The notes beneath the pieces are model-generated. The model was given only the letters and a program-made list of their open reading frames with translations, was not told the origin of the DNA and made no database searches. This document shows, piece by piece, positions 34,801 through 43,290 of a stretch of DNA of 43,356 nt (its first letter is position 1; each line of letters starts with the position of its first letter). Source of the stretch: Flavobacterium sp. GTDB taxonomy: Bacteria; Bacteroidota; Bacteroidia; Flavobacteriales; Flavobacteriaceae. The position numbers were made by a program, and so were the translations under genes. The stretch spans positions 1 through 43,356 of the forward strand of contig JADFAM010000102.1 of NCBI GenBank assembly GCA_015665265.1, in the 5' to 3' direction.

Positions 34801-35159
34801 TTTCCTTCAATTCCGGCACTTACAGAAATATCCTCGAATGTTAGATTGCCCTTATTAAGATAGAGTTTGTTAGCAACCATATTACCTGTTAGGTAAATAT
34901 CAGCTAAGCCATCATTATTAATATCACCAATAGCTACACCTCCGCCATTATAAAAGTTTCGGTATTTAAAAATATTAAAATTCTTTTGGTTTTTAACTTT
35001 GTTTAAAAAATCAATCCCTGTCTCTTTTGCGTCTAATAATGTGAAAAGAGTCTCTGTATCATTTATAGATAAATTATTATTTTTATCTGTACTACAAGAG
35101 TAAAAAACTACTGTAAGTAGCACTAGAATAATTGCTCTCATTCTAAATTGTATTATCAT
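31803..35159 (-). CDS. FG-GAP/VCBS repeat, ASPIC/UnbV lipoprotein, paralog 2 (middle)
   Basis: Has 1118 residues if the Met at 35159 is used, which overlaps the stop of the first paralog in an ATGA arrangement; the Met six codons on (35141) gives a more typical lipoprotein signal (MRAIILVLLTVVFYSC). Layout is as in its neighbours: calcium-loop propeller, ASPIC/UnbV at about 523-610 (FAIGSTVKIFNN, SRGFQSSMDYVMTIGLG, DSLRIIWPNN), second propeller, and a conserved end with MAGNNFEFKPQYSRLDASHG. It differs from the other two in having MDNDGNRDIFITNGINHD and a longer first part. Ca2+ would stabilise the loops. Confidence 0.88.
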   Translation of the reverse strand: MIIQFRMRAIILVLLTVVFYSCSTDKNNNLSINDTETLFTLLDAKETGIDFLNKVKNQKNFNIFKYRNFYNGGGVAIGDINNDGLADIYLTGNMVANKLYLNKGNLTFEDISVSAGIEGNKPWSTGVVMVDINQDGLLDIYVSNAGNLKGNNHDNDLYINNGDLTFTEKAAEFNLAKTGFSTHASFFDYDKDGDLDAYILNNSNIPVSSLGYAEQRDKRAQDWENVPAIFRGVGDMLLRNDNGKFVDVSEQAGIYGSLIGFGLGVMVTDMNGDLYPDIYVSNDFYERDYLYINNQDGTFKEDITNWTSHLSLSAMGVDIADINNDGNADIFITDMLPEADQRVKSVMEFEGYNVFKLKQSKDFSQQYIQNTLQLNNGNSTFSEVAYFSGVAKTDWSWAGLLFDMDNDGNRDIFITNGINHDLTDLDFVNFFANEIIQKMALTGRKQAIDSIINKMPVKPQPNYAYKNNGDITFDNANKEWGFETPSLSNGVAYGDLDNDGDLDLVVNNVNMFPFVYRNNTDSLTNNSYLKIKLEGTEANKFAIGSTVKIFNNNNIYVQEQMPSRGFQSSMDYVMTIGLGKATKVDSLRIIWPNNKTQKWDNIEVNSTLTLKQSEATEIQSTLLPKKNKKLVSEVLKTKLQKHQENSYSDFDYEGLINKMLSQEGPALAIGDVNNDGNEDFYIGGAKNQPGLLYLNLGNGKTALSIQKSFDKDAMFEDTTAAFFDANGDGNLDLMIGSGGNEIGQQNNYKVRLYLNNGKGTFETSKNKLPALRKNIAVISPYDFDNDGDIDVFVGARSMVATYGIDPTHQFLENNGDGTFADTTEKVAYDVKSAGMMTDAIWKDIDKDGKKDLITVSEWDTPKIFINNGRRLIKQKSTLDDLFGMWNVVEAADLDNDGDIDFILGNQGSNTIHKTSSENPVKMWVNDFDNNGTIEQIMTNHKNGKDYPIHMKKELTAQLVSLKKQNLKASEYAKKSVDELFSASIFKNSIMKQSTISESIIAVNEGDWNFSVKKLPSRVQLSCVCGIVCTDVNNDGNLDIIMAGNNFEFKPQYSRLDASHGSVLLGDGSLDFKWQNYNTSGFVIKNEVKHLKTISDKSGKTYLLAAINNEKPKLFLINE

Positions 35160-38100
35160 TTGTGTAACTTTATAAAAATAGGTACGTCGTTGTTTATTGA
35201 AATGACATAAAACATTTCGTTATTTATTGATAACTTATCTATGTTTCGTGCTTCACCAGAAATATCAAAATCTTGTTCTAAACTTTCATAAAAAAACCCT
35301 TTTTTATTATTCAACAAAATTAAGCCATGCGAGGCATCTAATTTACCCAATTGTGTATTAATATTGTAATTATTTCCCACTAAAAGAACATCTGTATAAC
35401 CATCATTATTAAAATCGTCTACAGCAATATCATTTACAGAAGATATTTGTGCCATAAACGGCAATTGATGTTTTTTAAATGTATTACCCCCTTGGTTTTC
35501 AAAATAACTACTACCCAATTCAAAAACTTGTTTTTTAAACGCTCCATTAATTTTATCTTTTGGAAGAAGCTCTGTAAAGGAAGCCTCTGCAAAATCTTTG
35601 TAGGATAAGAATTTTTTATTTAAAAATGGGATTTGTTTCACCAATTCATCTTTTGATGCAAAAGGAGTTTCTTGTTTTTGATAAAAATAAGTAATCACAG
35701 GATCTATAGTCCCGTTATCATCAAAATCATTGCTGTATAGTGTTATTGGTTCGTCAGAAGTTGCTTTTAATCGAGTATTCAAGCCCCAGTTACCAACAAT
35801 GAAATCTATATCTCCATCCTTATCAAAATCATTTGCTTTAATGCTATTCCACCATCCATTTGTTTTTTGTAATTGTGTATTTTTTTGTAAGGTTAATTTT
35901 TTACCATCATTCATAAATACTTTTATTGGCATCCAGTATCCAACAACTATAGCATCTAAAAAATTATCTTCATTCAAATCAATCCAAACTATGTCTGTTA
36001 CATTTCCACTTTCTTTAAAATCAATTCCAAATTTTAATGTTACATCTTTGAAATTTCCTTGACCATCATTCTCAAAAATATATTGAGTTGGTGTTTTCCC
36101 AAATTGCCAGGGAACGATGTTTGAAAGTATTGAAATATCCATATCGCCATCATTATCAATATCTATGGCAGAAACTTTTGATGCATTAGTCTCTATTTTT
36201 TTGAACTGTATTGAATCTCTTTTAAATTTTCCTTTATTATTAATATATAATTTAGGTTGCAAAGGGGTTCCTTTTTTAAATTCATTTCCACCACTAACTA
36301 CCAATAAATCGTTGAAACTATCTCCATTAGCATCGAATAAGACAGCATATACATCTTCATGTATTGCATCATTTCTAAATACATCTGATTGTTCTGATGT
36401 GAATTTTCCTTTTTTATTCTGAATAAAAAGTTGACTAGATTGAGATTTTCCTCCGCCAATAAAAAAATCTTCTAAACCATCATTATTGATATCAGAAACG
36501 GCTATATGTGGTCCTAAATTTGAACTAGCATAAGGAATAATTTGATCTCTATTAAATTCTAAAGACTGAGAGTCCTTGTGCTTGAAGTCTATAATAGAAT
36601 CTTTATTAACAAAAAAAGAGGGTTGCTTCCCTAAAACCTCATAAGAATAATTTTTCAGAGCATTCTTATAATAAACTACAATTTCTTGATTAGGTTTTAT
36701 ATCTCTTAGTGTTTCATGTGCATTAGTACTCCATATAATTTCTAAAGAATCTATTACTTTTGCATCACCTAATCCTAGGTGTATTTTAGGTTCAACAGAA
36801 GATAAATACCCTTTTGTTGTGTAATTTTCTTCAACAATTACTTTGTTTTGGTAATAAGCTTTAACAGTAGTTCCAATTCCAAAAATATTAGTAGAATTTC
36901 CTTTAAATTTAATTTTCAAATAAGAATTCTGAGAATTTTGATCTGATGTATTCTCCAATACAAATGCGTCTTCATTAATATTATTAATAACCAAATCTAG
37001 ATCTCCGTCATTATCTAGGTCTACTGTAGTCCCTCCATTACTATATGAATTACCATGAGAGACCCACGTTGAAGTCACATTCTTAAATGTTTTATCTTGA
37101 TTGTTCCTATAAAAATAATTTTTTACTTTTTTTTGAGGTATTTGTTTAGATAATTCTAAGTTTCTTTGAGATTTTTCTGTTGCTAATTGTTTTTGGATTT
37201 CCTCATTTGAAATAAAATTTATGTAATCCATATCATTTGTTGCTCCAAGAATACCGTTAGTGATGTACAAATCTTTAAAGCCGTCATTGTCATAATCTGC
37301 AACAATTGGACTCCATGACCATTCTGTTGCTGCTATTCCACTTAAATAAGCTGTTTCACTATATGTACCGTTACCGTTATTATAATGCAATGTGTTTTGC
37401 ATAAACTGAGGAGCATATCCATTTTTTAAATAATATTGATAAGTTTGGTAAGGAAATTCTAGCCCAGATGTTTTATAGGTTGTTAAGTTTTCAGGGAGCA
37501 TATCAAGAGAAACAATGTCCAGTTGAGAATCATTATTCAAATCTGCAATAGCATTTCCCATGGAATAGTGTGATGTATGTCCTAGGATGGTTTTGTCTTT
37601 TGAAATCACATCCAAAAAAGTTTTATCTTTTTGATTGATATAGAGATAATCATTCTCAAAAAAATCATTACCAACATAAATATCAGGGTAGCCGTCATTA
37701 GTAATATCTCCTATTGATACTCCTAACCCATATCCAATCTTTCCCTGAAATATGCCAGATTGAGTTGAAACATCAACATAAGTTCCTTGTTTGTTTTCAT
37801 ATAGTTTGTCTCCAGACATCTCATCTTTTTGACGTCTTGTATCTCCTTTACCATAATTACTGTTAGGGTATAAAGAATGATTCATTAAAAAGAGATCTAA
37901 ATCTCCATCTTTATCATAATCAAAAAAAGTTGCTTGTGTTGCTAAAGAAACGATGTCTAAACCAAAAAGTGATGCTGATTCTTTAAAAACTGGAATCCCG
38001 TTTTTATCTAAACCTTGATTAAGGTATAATAAGTTTTTCCCTTTAATAGCATTGTGTTTACCTACTTTGCAAATGTAGATGTCTAAAAACCCATCGTTAT

Positions 38101-38449
38101 TTATATCTACAGTGGTAACTCCGGTAGTCCAGGGTAAAGGATTATTAATATGTGCCTCTGTTGTAATGTCTTTAAACTGTAACTCTCCTAGATTTAAAAA
38201 TAATTTATCTTCAGTTTGGTTCCCTGTAAAATAGAGATCAGCTAATCCATCATTATTAAAATCTGCCGCAGCTACTCCAGCTCCATTGTAGTAATAGAGA
38301 TAATTTAAAATATTTAAGTCAACAGTACTAGTGAGGTTGTTTTGAAAATTTATTTGAGTCTTATTTTTTTTTAATGAAACAAATAAAGAATTATTAGTAG
38401 TACAAGATATTAATGATAGAAGCAAACTGAATGCTATAAACTCTCTCAT
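35156..38449 (-). CDS. FG-GAP/VCBS repeat, ASPIC/UnbV lipoprotein, paralog 1 (first)
   Basis: Encodes 1097 residues with lipobox LISC (Cys16). Calcium loops such as ADFNNDGLADLYFTG, VDINNDGFLDIYI and DYDKDGDLDLFLM define the first propeller; ASPIC/UnbV lies at about 506-590 (FGIGTTVKAYYQN, TKGYLSSVEPKIHLGLG, DSLEIIWSTN), then a second propeller and the conserved GNNYNINTQLGKLDASHG end. It begins the three-paralog run, 101 bp downstream of susD, across a strong hairpin that may lower its expression relative to susCD. Confidence 0.88.
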   Translation of the reverse strand: MREFIAFSLLLSLISCTTNNSLFVSLKKNKTQINFQNNLTSTVDLNILNYLYYYNGAGVAAADFNNDGLADLYFTGNQTEDKLFLNLGELQFKDITTEAHINNPLPWTTGVTTVDINNDGFLDIYICKVGKHNAIKGKNLLYLNQGLDKNGIPVFKESASLFGLDIVSLATQATFFDYDKDGDLDLFLMNHSLYPNSNYGKGDTRRQKDEMSGDKLYENKQGTYVDVSTQSGIFQGKIGYGLGVSIGDITNDGYPDIYVGNDFFENDYLYINQKDKTFLDVISKDKTILGHTSHYSMGNAIADLNNDSQLDIVSLDMLPENLTTYKTSGLEFPYQTYQYYLKNGYAPQFMQNTLHYNNGNGTYSETAYLSGIAATEWSWSPIVADYDNDGFKDLYITNGILGATNDMDYINFISNEEIQKQLATEKSQRNLELSKQIPQKKVKNYFYRNNQDKTFKNVTSTWVSHGNSYSNGGTTVDLDNDGDLDLVINNINEDAFVLENTSDQNSQNSYLKIKFKGNSTNIFGIGTTVKAYYQNKVIVEENYTTKGYLSSVEPKIHLGLGDAKVIDSLEIIWSTNAHETLRDIKPNQEIVVYYKNALKNYSYEVLGKQPSFFVNKDSIIDFKHKDSQSLEFNRDQIIPYASSNLGPHIAVSDINNDGLEDFFIGGGKSQSSQLFIQNKKGKFTSEQSDVFRNDAIHEDVYAVLFDANGDSFNDLLVVSGGNEFKKGTPLQPKLYINNKGKFKRDSIQFKKIETNASKVSAIDIDNDGDMDISILSNIVPWQFGKTPTQYIFENDGQGNFKDVTLKFGIDFKESGNVTDIVWIDLNEDNFLDAIVVGYWMPIKVFMNDGKKLTLQKNTQLQKTNGWWNSIKANDFDKDGDIDFIVGNWGLNTRLKATSDEPITLYSNDFDDNGTIDPVITYFYQKQETPFASKDELVKQIPFLNKKFLSYKDFAEASFTELLPKDKINGAFKKQVFELGSSYFENQGGNTFKKHQLPFMAQISSVNDIAVDDFNNDGYTDVLLVGNNYNINTQLGKLDASHGLILLNNKKGFFYESLEQDFDISGEARNIDKLSINNEMFYVISINNDVPIFIKLHK

Positions 38450-38495
38450 CTTGTAAAAAGTTATTATATTAAAAAAGTAAATACGTTTTACAAAT

Positions 38496-38527
38496 AATTA
38501 AAGAGGGTATAAATACCCTCTTTAATT
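38496..38527 (-). terminator. Strong hairpin between susD and the ASPIC/UnbV genes (terminator or attenuator)
   Basis: Perfect 14-bp arms (38496-38509 and 38514-38527; core AAAGAGGGTA) with a 4-base loop, starting 23 bp after the susD stop. On the minus strand the stem ends in TTTAATT followed by ATTTG, so the T-run is broken; partial read-through into the downstream genes or transcript end-processing is plausible. Confidence 0.7.
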
Positions 38528-38550
38528 AATATCAAATATATAAGATATGC

Positions 38551-40119
38551 TTAGTATCCTGGATTTTGAACTAAATTAGGATTTGACAACAATGCTGTAA
38601 GTGGAATTGGGAATAAGTTTTTATTCGTATCTCCAACAGCTGCGGGGTCTTTAAACTCCCAGTCTTTTGTAAATTGACCAAATCTAATTAAATCGTTACG
38701 TCTAAAAAATTCAACATACAATTCTCTACCTCTTTCATCTATCATATCATCTAGACTTACAGATCCTAATGGTGTTGCATTTCTTATAACTCTTAACTCA
38801 TTTACTTCAGCTAAAGCTCCACCGGAGTCACCACTTCTTAACATAGCTTCTGCTCTCATTAAGTGAGCATCAGCAAATCTAAAAATGATTTCATGACTTC
38901 TAAAAGAAGAAGAACCTGTTCCATCGAATGGGTGGTATTTAATCACTCTAATTGCCTGAGTTTCTGAACTATTAGTTAAACTAAAATCTCTTGTGAAATT
39001 TAAAGGATTTCCAGCTCTATCCGATAATGGTTGTCCAGTAGCTGAATATTGCTGCCCAATTAAAAATCCATAACCAATACCGAAGTTAGTATCTTCTGTG
39101 GCGGATGATGCATTTGGAACAAACCCTCTTCTTTCCTCTTGATTGTTTAGAGGAGTACCATCTTCTAAACCATAGTTCTCATTAGTATCTCCTTCAAATA
39201 AGTCATAGAACTCAGCTAAAGTAGAAAACCCATTCCATCCTCCTCCTCCGTTGTCTGGAGTAACGATGTTATAGTGCATTCCATTCCAAATTCTATTTCC
39301 AATACCAATTTCACCATACAAAACAGTTTCTGAATCAACAGATGGCAAAAAGATATCAAAATATCCTGATTGAAGAGCAAAACCGCTAGCTTCAACTGCG
39401 TCTACAGCATTAATTACTTCTTGGTAATTAGGTGTTGCTCCAGTATAGCGCTCGCTGTTTAAAATTAATTTAGCTTTTAAAAAGTTTGCTGCTGCTTTAG
39501 AAGCTGCCTTTGTTGCATTACTTGGTGAAGTATTTGGTAATACTGATATGGCTTCATTTAAATCATTTAAAATATATGCATAAGCTTCCGCTGGTGATAG
39601 AACAACAGGTGTTGATACTGGATCATCAGTTGCTTCTCTAAATGGATTTTGACCCCACATATCTAACACAAAGAACATATTAAAAGCTCTTAGAAACTTT
39701 GCTTCTGCAACTTGTTGTTGAGAAGAGTTACTTAATGGATCTATAATCTGCGTTGCAGCCAATACTTTAGAATTTAATTGATTCCAGGTACTTAATAAGA
39801 ACCCGTGATCTACTTTCCAAGTATGATTGTGAAGTGAACGCCACAATCCATTATCTCCCCAGTCACTACCTCTTGTAGGAATTACCTGCTCATCAGTAGT
39901 TACTTCATTTAAAGCAAAGAAATTTGCTTGATCTGTTAACATTCCCCAAGTGGAGGAGTATAACCCTGCCAAAGAAGCTTCTGAATCAGCTAAACCTGTA
40001 AAAGAAACGTCTTGAATCACTGAATCTGTTGCCTCAAGTTCTAAATCTGAACATGATTGTAAAGCAACTATAGAAATAAGTGATAGTATAACTATATTTA
40101 AATTAAATTGTTTTTTCAT
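38551..40119 (-). CDS. susD: SusD/RagB-family outer-membrane lipoprotein
   Basis: A 522-residue lipoprotein with lipobox LQSC (Cys23) followed by SDLELEA, an acidic stretch compatible with export to the cell surface. The SusD fold is shown by AEAKFLRAFNMFFVLDMWG, the TPR-like helices (AYAYILNDLNEAISVLP, AASKAAANFLKAKLIL), RFADAHLMRAEAMLRSG and the closing DERGRELYVEFFRRNDLIRFG. It should cap the SusC channel and bind the imported ligand. It begins 12 bp after the susC stop. The ligand cannot be inferred from the sequence; no SusE or SusF gene follows. Confidence 0.95.
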   Translation of the reverse strand: MKKQFNLNIVILSLISIVALQSCSDLELEATDSVIQDVSFTGLADSEASLAGLYSSTWGMLTDQANFFALNEVTTDEQVIPTRGSDWGDNGLWRSLHNHTWKVDHGFLLSTWNQLNSKVLAATQIIDPLSNSSQQQVAEAKFLRAFNMFFVLDMWGQNPFREATDDPVSTPVVLSPAEAYAYILNDLNEAISVLPNTSPSNATKAASKAAANFLKAKLILNSERYTGATPNYQEVINAVDAVEASGFALQSGYFDIFLPSVDSETVLYGEIGIGNRIWNGMHYNIVTPDNGGGGWNGFSTLAEFYDLFEGDTNENYGLEDGTPLNNQEERRGFVPNASSATEDTNFGIGYGFLIGQQYSATGQPLSDRAGNPLNFTRDFSLTNSSETQAIRVIKYHPFDGTGSSSFRSHEIIFRFADAHLMRAEAMLRSGDSGGALAEVNELRVIRNATPLGSVSLDDMIDERGRELYVEFFRRNDLIRFGQFTKDWEFKDPAAVGDTNKNLFPIPLTALLSNPNLVQNPGY

Positions 40120-40131
40120 TTTTATATTATT

Positions 40132-43100
40132 TTAAAATTTTGCGTTAACTCCAAAAGTAATTGTTGTAGGATTTGGATATGCTCCATAATCCATCCCAAT
40201 AGAAGGTAAAGCACCTCCTGTTGCAGAATTTACTTCAGGATCTAATCCAGAATAATCAGTAGACAACCATAAGTTTTGTCCTGTTACAGAAAAAACCATA
40301 GATTTAAAGACTCCTTTTCCAGATAATGGCATATCATATGCTAAAGATAAATTTTGTAATCTCACAAAATCTCCTTTCTCCAAGAACCTTGTAGATGCAG
40401 CAGCTGACGCTCCTAACGCTTCTCCACTTGTTAATGTTTCTGGAGTTACATTTCTAGTTGTATTAAATGCCCCTGCTGTAAAGAAAGCATTTGCAGTGTT
40501 GTTATATACATAATGACCAAACTGACCACTAAAATAAGCAGACATTGACCATCTCTTATAGTTAAGGTTAGTAGATAAACCTCCTGTTAAGTTAGGTAAA
40601 GCACTCTTACCTACAAAACTTTTGTCTTCGCTTATAATTGGCTGACCAGCATTATCATATCCATCAAACTGAAGTAAGTAGTAAGAGAATAATGGGTATC
40701 CTTCTTGTAATCTCATTGCAAAGGCCCCACTCAAACCAGGCCCGTTTACATCAGCAAAATCATATTGTCCTGAAAGGTTTTCAACCATGTTATCATTATA
40801 TGCAACATTAAAGTTTGCAGACCAGTTGAAATCTTCACTTTGAACTAGATCATACCCTAATGAGAATTCAACCCCTTGGTTTACAATTTTAGAATCTGGA
40901 AGATTTCTAAATTTTTGATCTAATATGGCTGGTTGTGCTTCAGGAACTAAGAATAATAAATCCTTTGTTTCTTTTCTATACACATCAAGACTTCCTGATA
41001 ATCTATCATTATTAAATCCAAAATCTAATCCTGTTGAATACTGGATTGTAGACTCCCACTTTAGATCATTTCCACCAAATGAAACAATTGCATTTCCACC
41101 TAAATTAATATCTCCACCGTCATTTGGATTTAATCCAGTCCAACGAGATCTATTCACGTAGTTACCATAACCTACTCCTTCTTGATTACCAGTAATACCA
41201 GCACTCAAACGAAGTTTTAAAGTAGACATATTGCTATCACTCATAAAGTCTTCTTCATTTAATTTCCATGCAAAAGCACCTGATGGGAAATACCCATATC
41301 TATTAGCTTCTGGAAAAGCAGAAGAACCATCAGCTCTTAATGTAGCTGTAAATAAGTACTTATCTGATAAAGTATAGTTAACTCTCCCAAAGAAAGATTG
41401 TAACTCAGTAGTATTGTCGTAAGTATCAACAGCTAGAGATCTAACTCCTGAAGTTGAAGTACTTGGAGAAAAAGTATTGGTAGTAAAATCTAATCCATCC
41501 CATCCTCTAACGATAACTCCAGATAAATTAGGAGCATAAGCGAATTGTTGATATTGATCAGTTATTTCACCCGAAATTCCAGTAACTACATCTTTCAATG
41601 TAGAACCCATCAAGTCCATATCTGTAGTTGAGAAACCCCATGCTCCAGAATACAATCCTGAACTTTGAAAACTTTGGTATGAAAAACCTCCTAATACTTC
41701 TAATTTAGAATCAGTATATTCTTTATTATATGTCAAAGTAGCTTCTAATAGTTCGTTTTTAACTTCTAACATATTGTAAGCACCTCTTCCATTTCCAGCT
41801 ATACCACTTGATAGACCTAAAACATCTCCTGAAGTAATTGAAAAATTATCTGAATCTGATTGATCTAAACCTAAGGTAACTTTAGCTTTTAAGTTAGAAG
41901 TCAAATCATATTCTAAAGATAAGTTAGCTAAATATCTATTTGTATTTGTAATTCCTTGTGTGTACGCTAATAAGTTAGTAGGGTTAACCAAAGTACCTCC
42001 ATCAAAATCTGGATCATTAGGCCATGTAGGATTCGCAGAAAAAGCCGCTCCTAATATATCTCCTCTGTAACCTGCGGTTCCACCTGTTGGAGCTAAATTA
42101 TCATCAACTCGTGAAACAGAACCTTGGAAAGATAATTTAAGTTTGTCATTTAAAAACCTATGGTTAAGATTTACTCTAGCAGTAAGCCTCTCAAGGTTTG
42201 AATTTTCAACAATACCTGTTTGATTCCCAAATCCTAAAGTTGCAATATAAGATCCTTTGTCATGAGACTTGGAATAACTTAAGTTTTGATTATGAGATTG
42301 AGCTGTTCTAAAAATAACATCTTGCCAATCGGTTGACGAACCGTAATCGCTTCCAGCACCAACTGGTAAACCTAACCTAGCTCTTTCTGAAAGAAATTGA
42401 CTTGAATTTAATAAATTGTAAGTATCTAGTGCCTTAGAAGAACTAACATTCGCTTGGTAATTAAATTCACCTTTCTTAGATCTTCCCGATTTAGTAGTTA
42501 CAATAACAACTCCATTTGCTCCTCTAGACCCATAGATTGCAGTAGCTGAAGCATCTTTTAAGATACTGATGCTTTGAATATCATTAGGATTTAAAAAGTT
42601 AAGTGGATTTTTGGCTGGATTACCTCCAAGACCTATAACGTTAGCACCTGCTGTTGTTGCTCCTCCTGATAATGGAACTCCATCAACAACAAATAAAGGA
42701 TTGTTATTAGAACGTACAGAGTTAGACCCTCTAATACGAATATTAACGCCAGCCCCAGGAGCACCACTTGTATTTGAGATTTGAACCCCAGCAGTTTTAC
42801 CTTGTATTAATTGTTCTGGTGACGAAATAACACCTTTGTTAAAATCTTCTGCCTTAACAGAAGTAACTGCACCTGTAGCATCTTTTACAGATGTTGATCC
42901 ATAACCAATAACAACAATCTCATCCAATTCAGTAGAGTCTTGTGTCATAGTCACGTTGATAACAGATTCAGAACCTACTGTTCTTTGCTCAGTTTTGTAT
43001 CCAAGATAGTTGTAAACTAACACATCACCTTGTTTGGCGTTAATAGTGTAGTTTCCATCAAAATCTGTTTGGACTCCTGTTGTCGTACCTTGAATGGTAA

Positions 43101-43224
43101 TACTAACACCTGGTAAACTACCATCTGCGTCAGAGACAACTCCCTTGATTGATTGACCATAAGTAATACTACCAACAAGTAGCATAATAATCAACAAAGG
43201 TTTTTTAAGTAAACTATTTTTCAT
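40132..43224 (-). CDS. susC: SusC/RagA-family TonB-dependent transporter
   Basis: A 1030-residue outer-membrane transporter. A signal peptide ends near TYGQ (residue 24), then comes a carboxypeptidase-regulatory-like domain (about 26-95) with SDADGSLPGVSITIQGTTTG. The SusC-type junction DEIVVIGYGS (101-110) leads into the plug (about 110-235, with IRGSNSVRSNNNPLFVVDGVP and YGSRGANGVVIVTTKSG), then the barrel up to a final aromatic Phe. No STN extension is present, so it does not signal through an anti-sigma factor. It should import an oligomer or other ligand with SusD, energised by TonB-ExbBD encoded elsewhere. It is the first gene of the minus-strand block. Confidence 0.96.
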   Translation of the reverse strand: MKNSLLKKPLLIIMLLVGSITYGQSIKGVVSDADGSLPGVSITIQGTTTGVQTDFDGNYTINAKQGDVLVYNYLGYKTEQRTVGSESVINVTMTQDSTELDEIVVIGYGSTSVKDATGAVTSVKAEDFNKGVISSPEQLIQGKTAGVQISNTSGAPGAGVNIRIRGSNSVRSNNNPLFVVDGVPLSGGATTAGANVIGLGGNPAKNPLNFLNPNDIQSISILKDASATAIYGSRGANGVVIVTTKSGRSKKGEFNYQANVSSSKALDTYNLLNSSQFLSERARLGLPVGAGSDYGSSTDWQDVIFRTAQSHNQNLSYSKSHDKGSYIATLGFGNQTGIVENSNLERLTARVNLNHRFLNDKLKLSFQGSVSRVDDNLAPTGGTAGYRGDILGAAFSANPTWPNDPDFDGGTLVNPTNLLAYTQGITNTNRYLANLSLEYDLTSNLKAKVTLGLDQSDSDNFSITSGDVLGLSSGIAGNGRGAYNMLEVKNELLEATLTYNKEYTDSKLEVLGGFSYQSFQSSGLYSGAWGFSTTDMDLMGSTLKDVVTGISGEITDQYQQFAYAPNLSGVIVRGWDGLDFTTNTFSPSTSTSGVRSLAVDTYDNTTELQSFFGRVNYTLSDKYLFTATLRADGSSAFPEANRYGYFPSGAFAWKLNEEDFMSDSNMSTLKLRLSAGITGNQEGVGYGNYVNRSRWTGLNPNDGGDINLGGNAIVSFGGNDLKWESTIQYSTGLDFGFNNDRLSGSLDVYRKETKDLLFLVPEAQPAILDQKFRNLPDSKIVNQGVEFSLGYDLVQSEDFNWSANFNVAYNDNMVENLSGQYDFADVNGPGLSGAFAMRLQEGYPLFSYYLLQFDGYDNAGQPIISEDKSFVGKSALPNLTGGLSTNLNYKRWSMSAYFSGQFGHYVYNNTANAFFTAGAFNTTRNVTPETLTSGEALGASAAASTRFLEKGDFVRLQNLSLAYDMPLSGKGVFKSMVFSVTGQNLWLSTDYSGLDPEVNSATGGALPSIGMDYGAYPNPTTITFGVNAKF

Positions 43225-43282
43225 AAAAGTTTAATTTTAATTAATAATGATTTGTTTTTTTATTTGAATTTTGAATATCATA

Positions 43283-43290
43283 CAAATTTA
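43283..43290 (-). promoter_or_regulatory. Possible Bacteroidota -7 box of the susCD operon
   Basis: TAAATTTG on the minus strand fits TAnnTTTG and would give a leader of about 50 nt before the susC ATG. No TTTG is seen at the -33 position, so activation by a regulator or a different site remains possible. Confidence 0.35.

Noticed and set aside
31810-35159. Idea that the three ASPIC/UnbV genes are fragments of one broken gene
   Set aside because: Each has its own lipoprotein signal, a full propeller-ASPIC-propeller layout and a conserved C-terminus, so they are complete paralogs.
35730-36422. Plus-strand open frames of about 100 codons inside the first ASPIC/UnbV gene
   Set aside because: They are the mirror image of conserved Asp/Asn-rich repeat coding, lack family features and overlap a clearly real gene.
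28565-38449. Annotation of the ASPIC/UnbV proteins as RNA-binding proteins
   Set aside because: This label is often attached to such proteins, but these are exported lipoproteins with calcium-loop propellers and no RNA-binding motif is visible.
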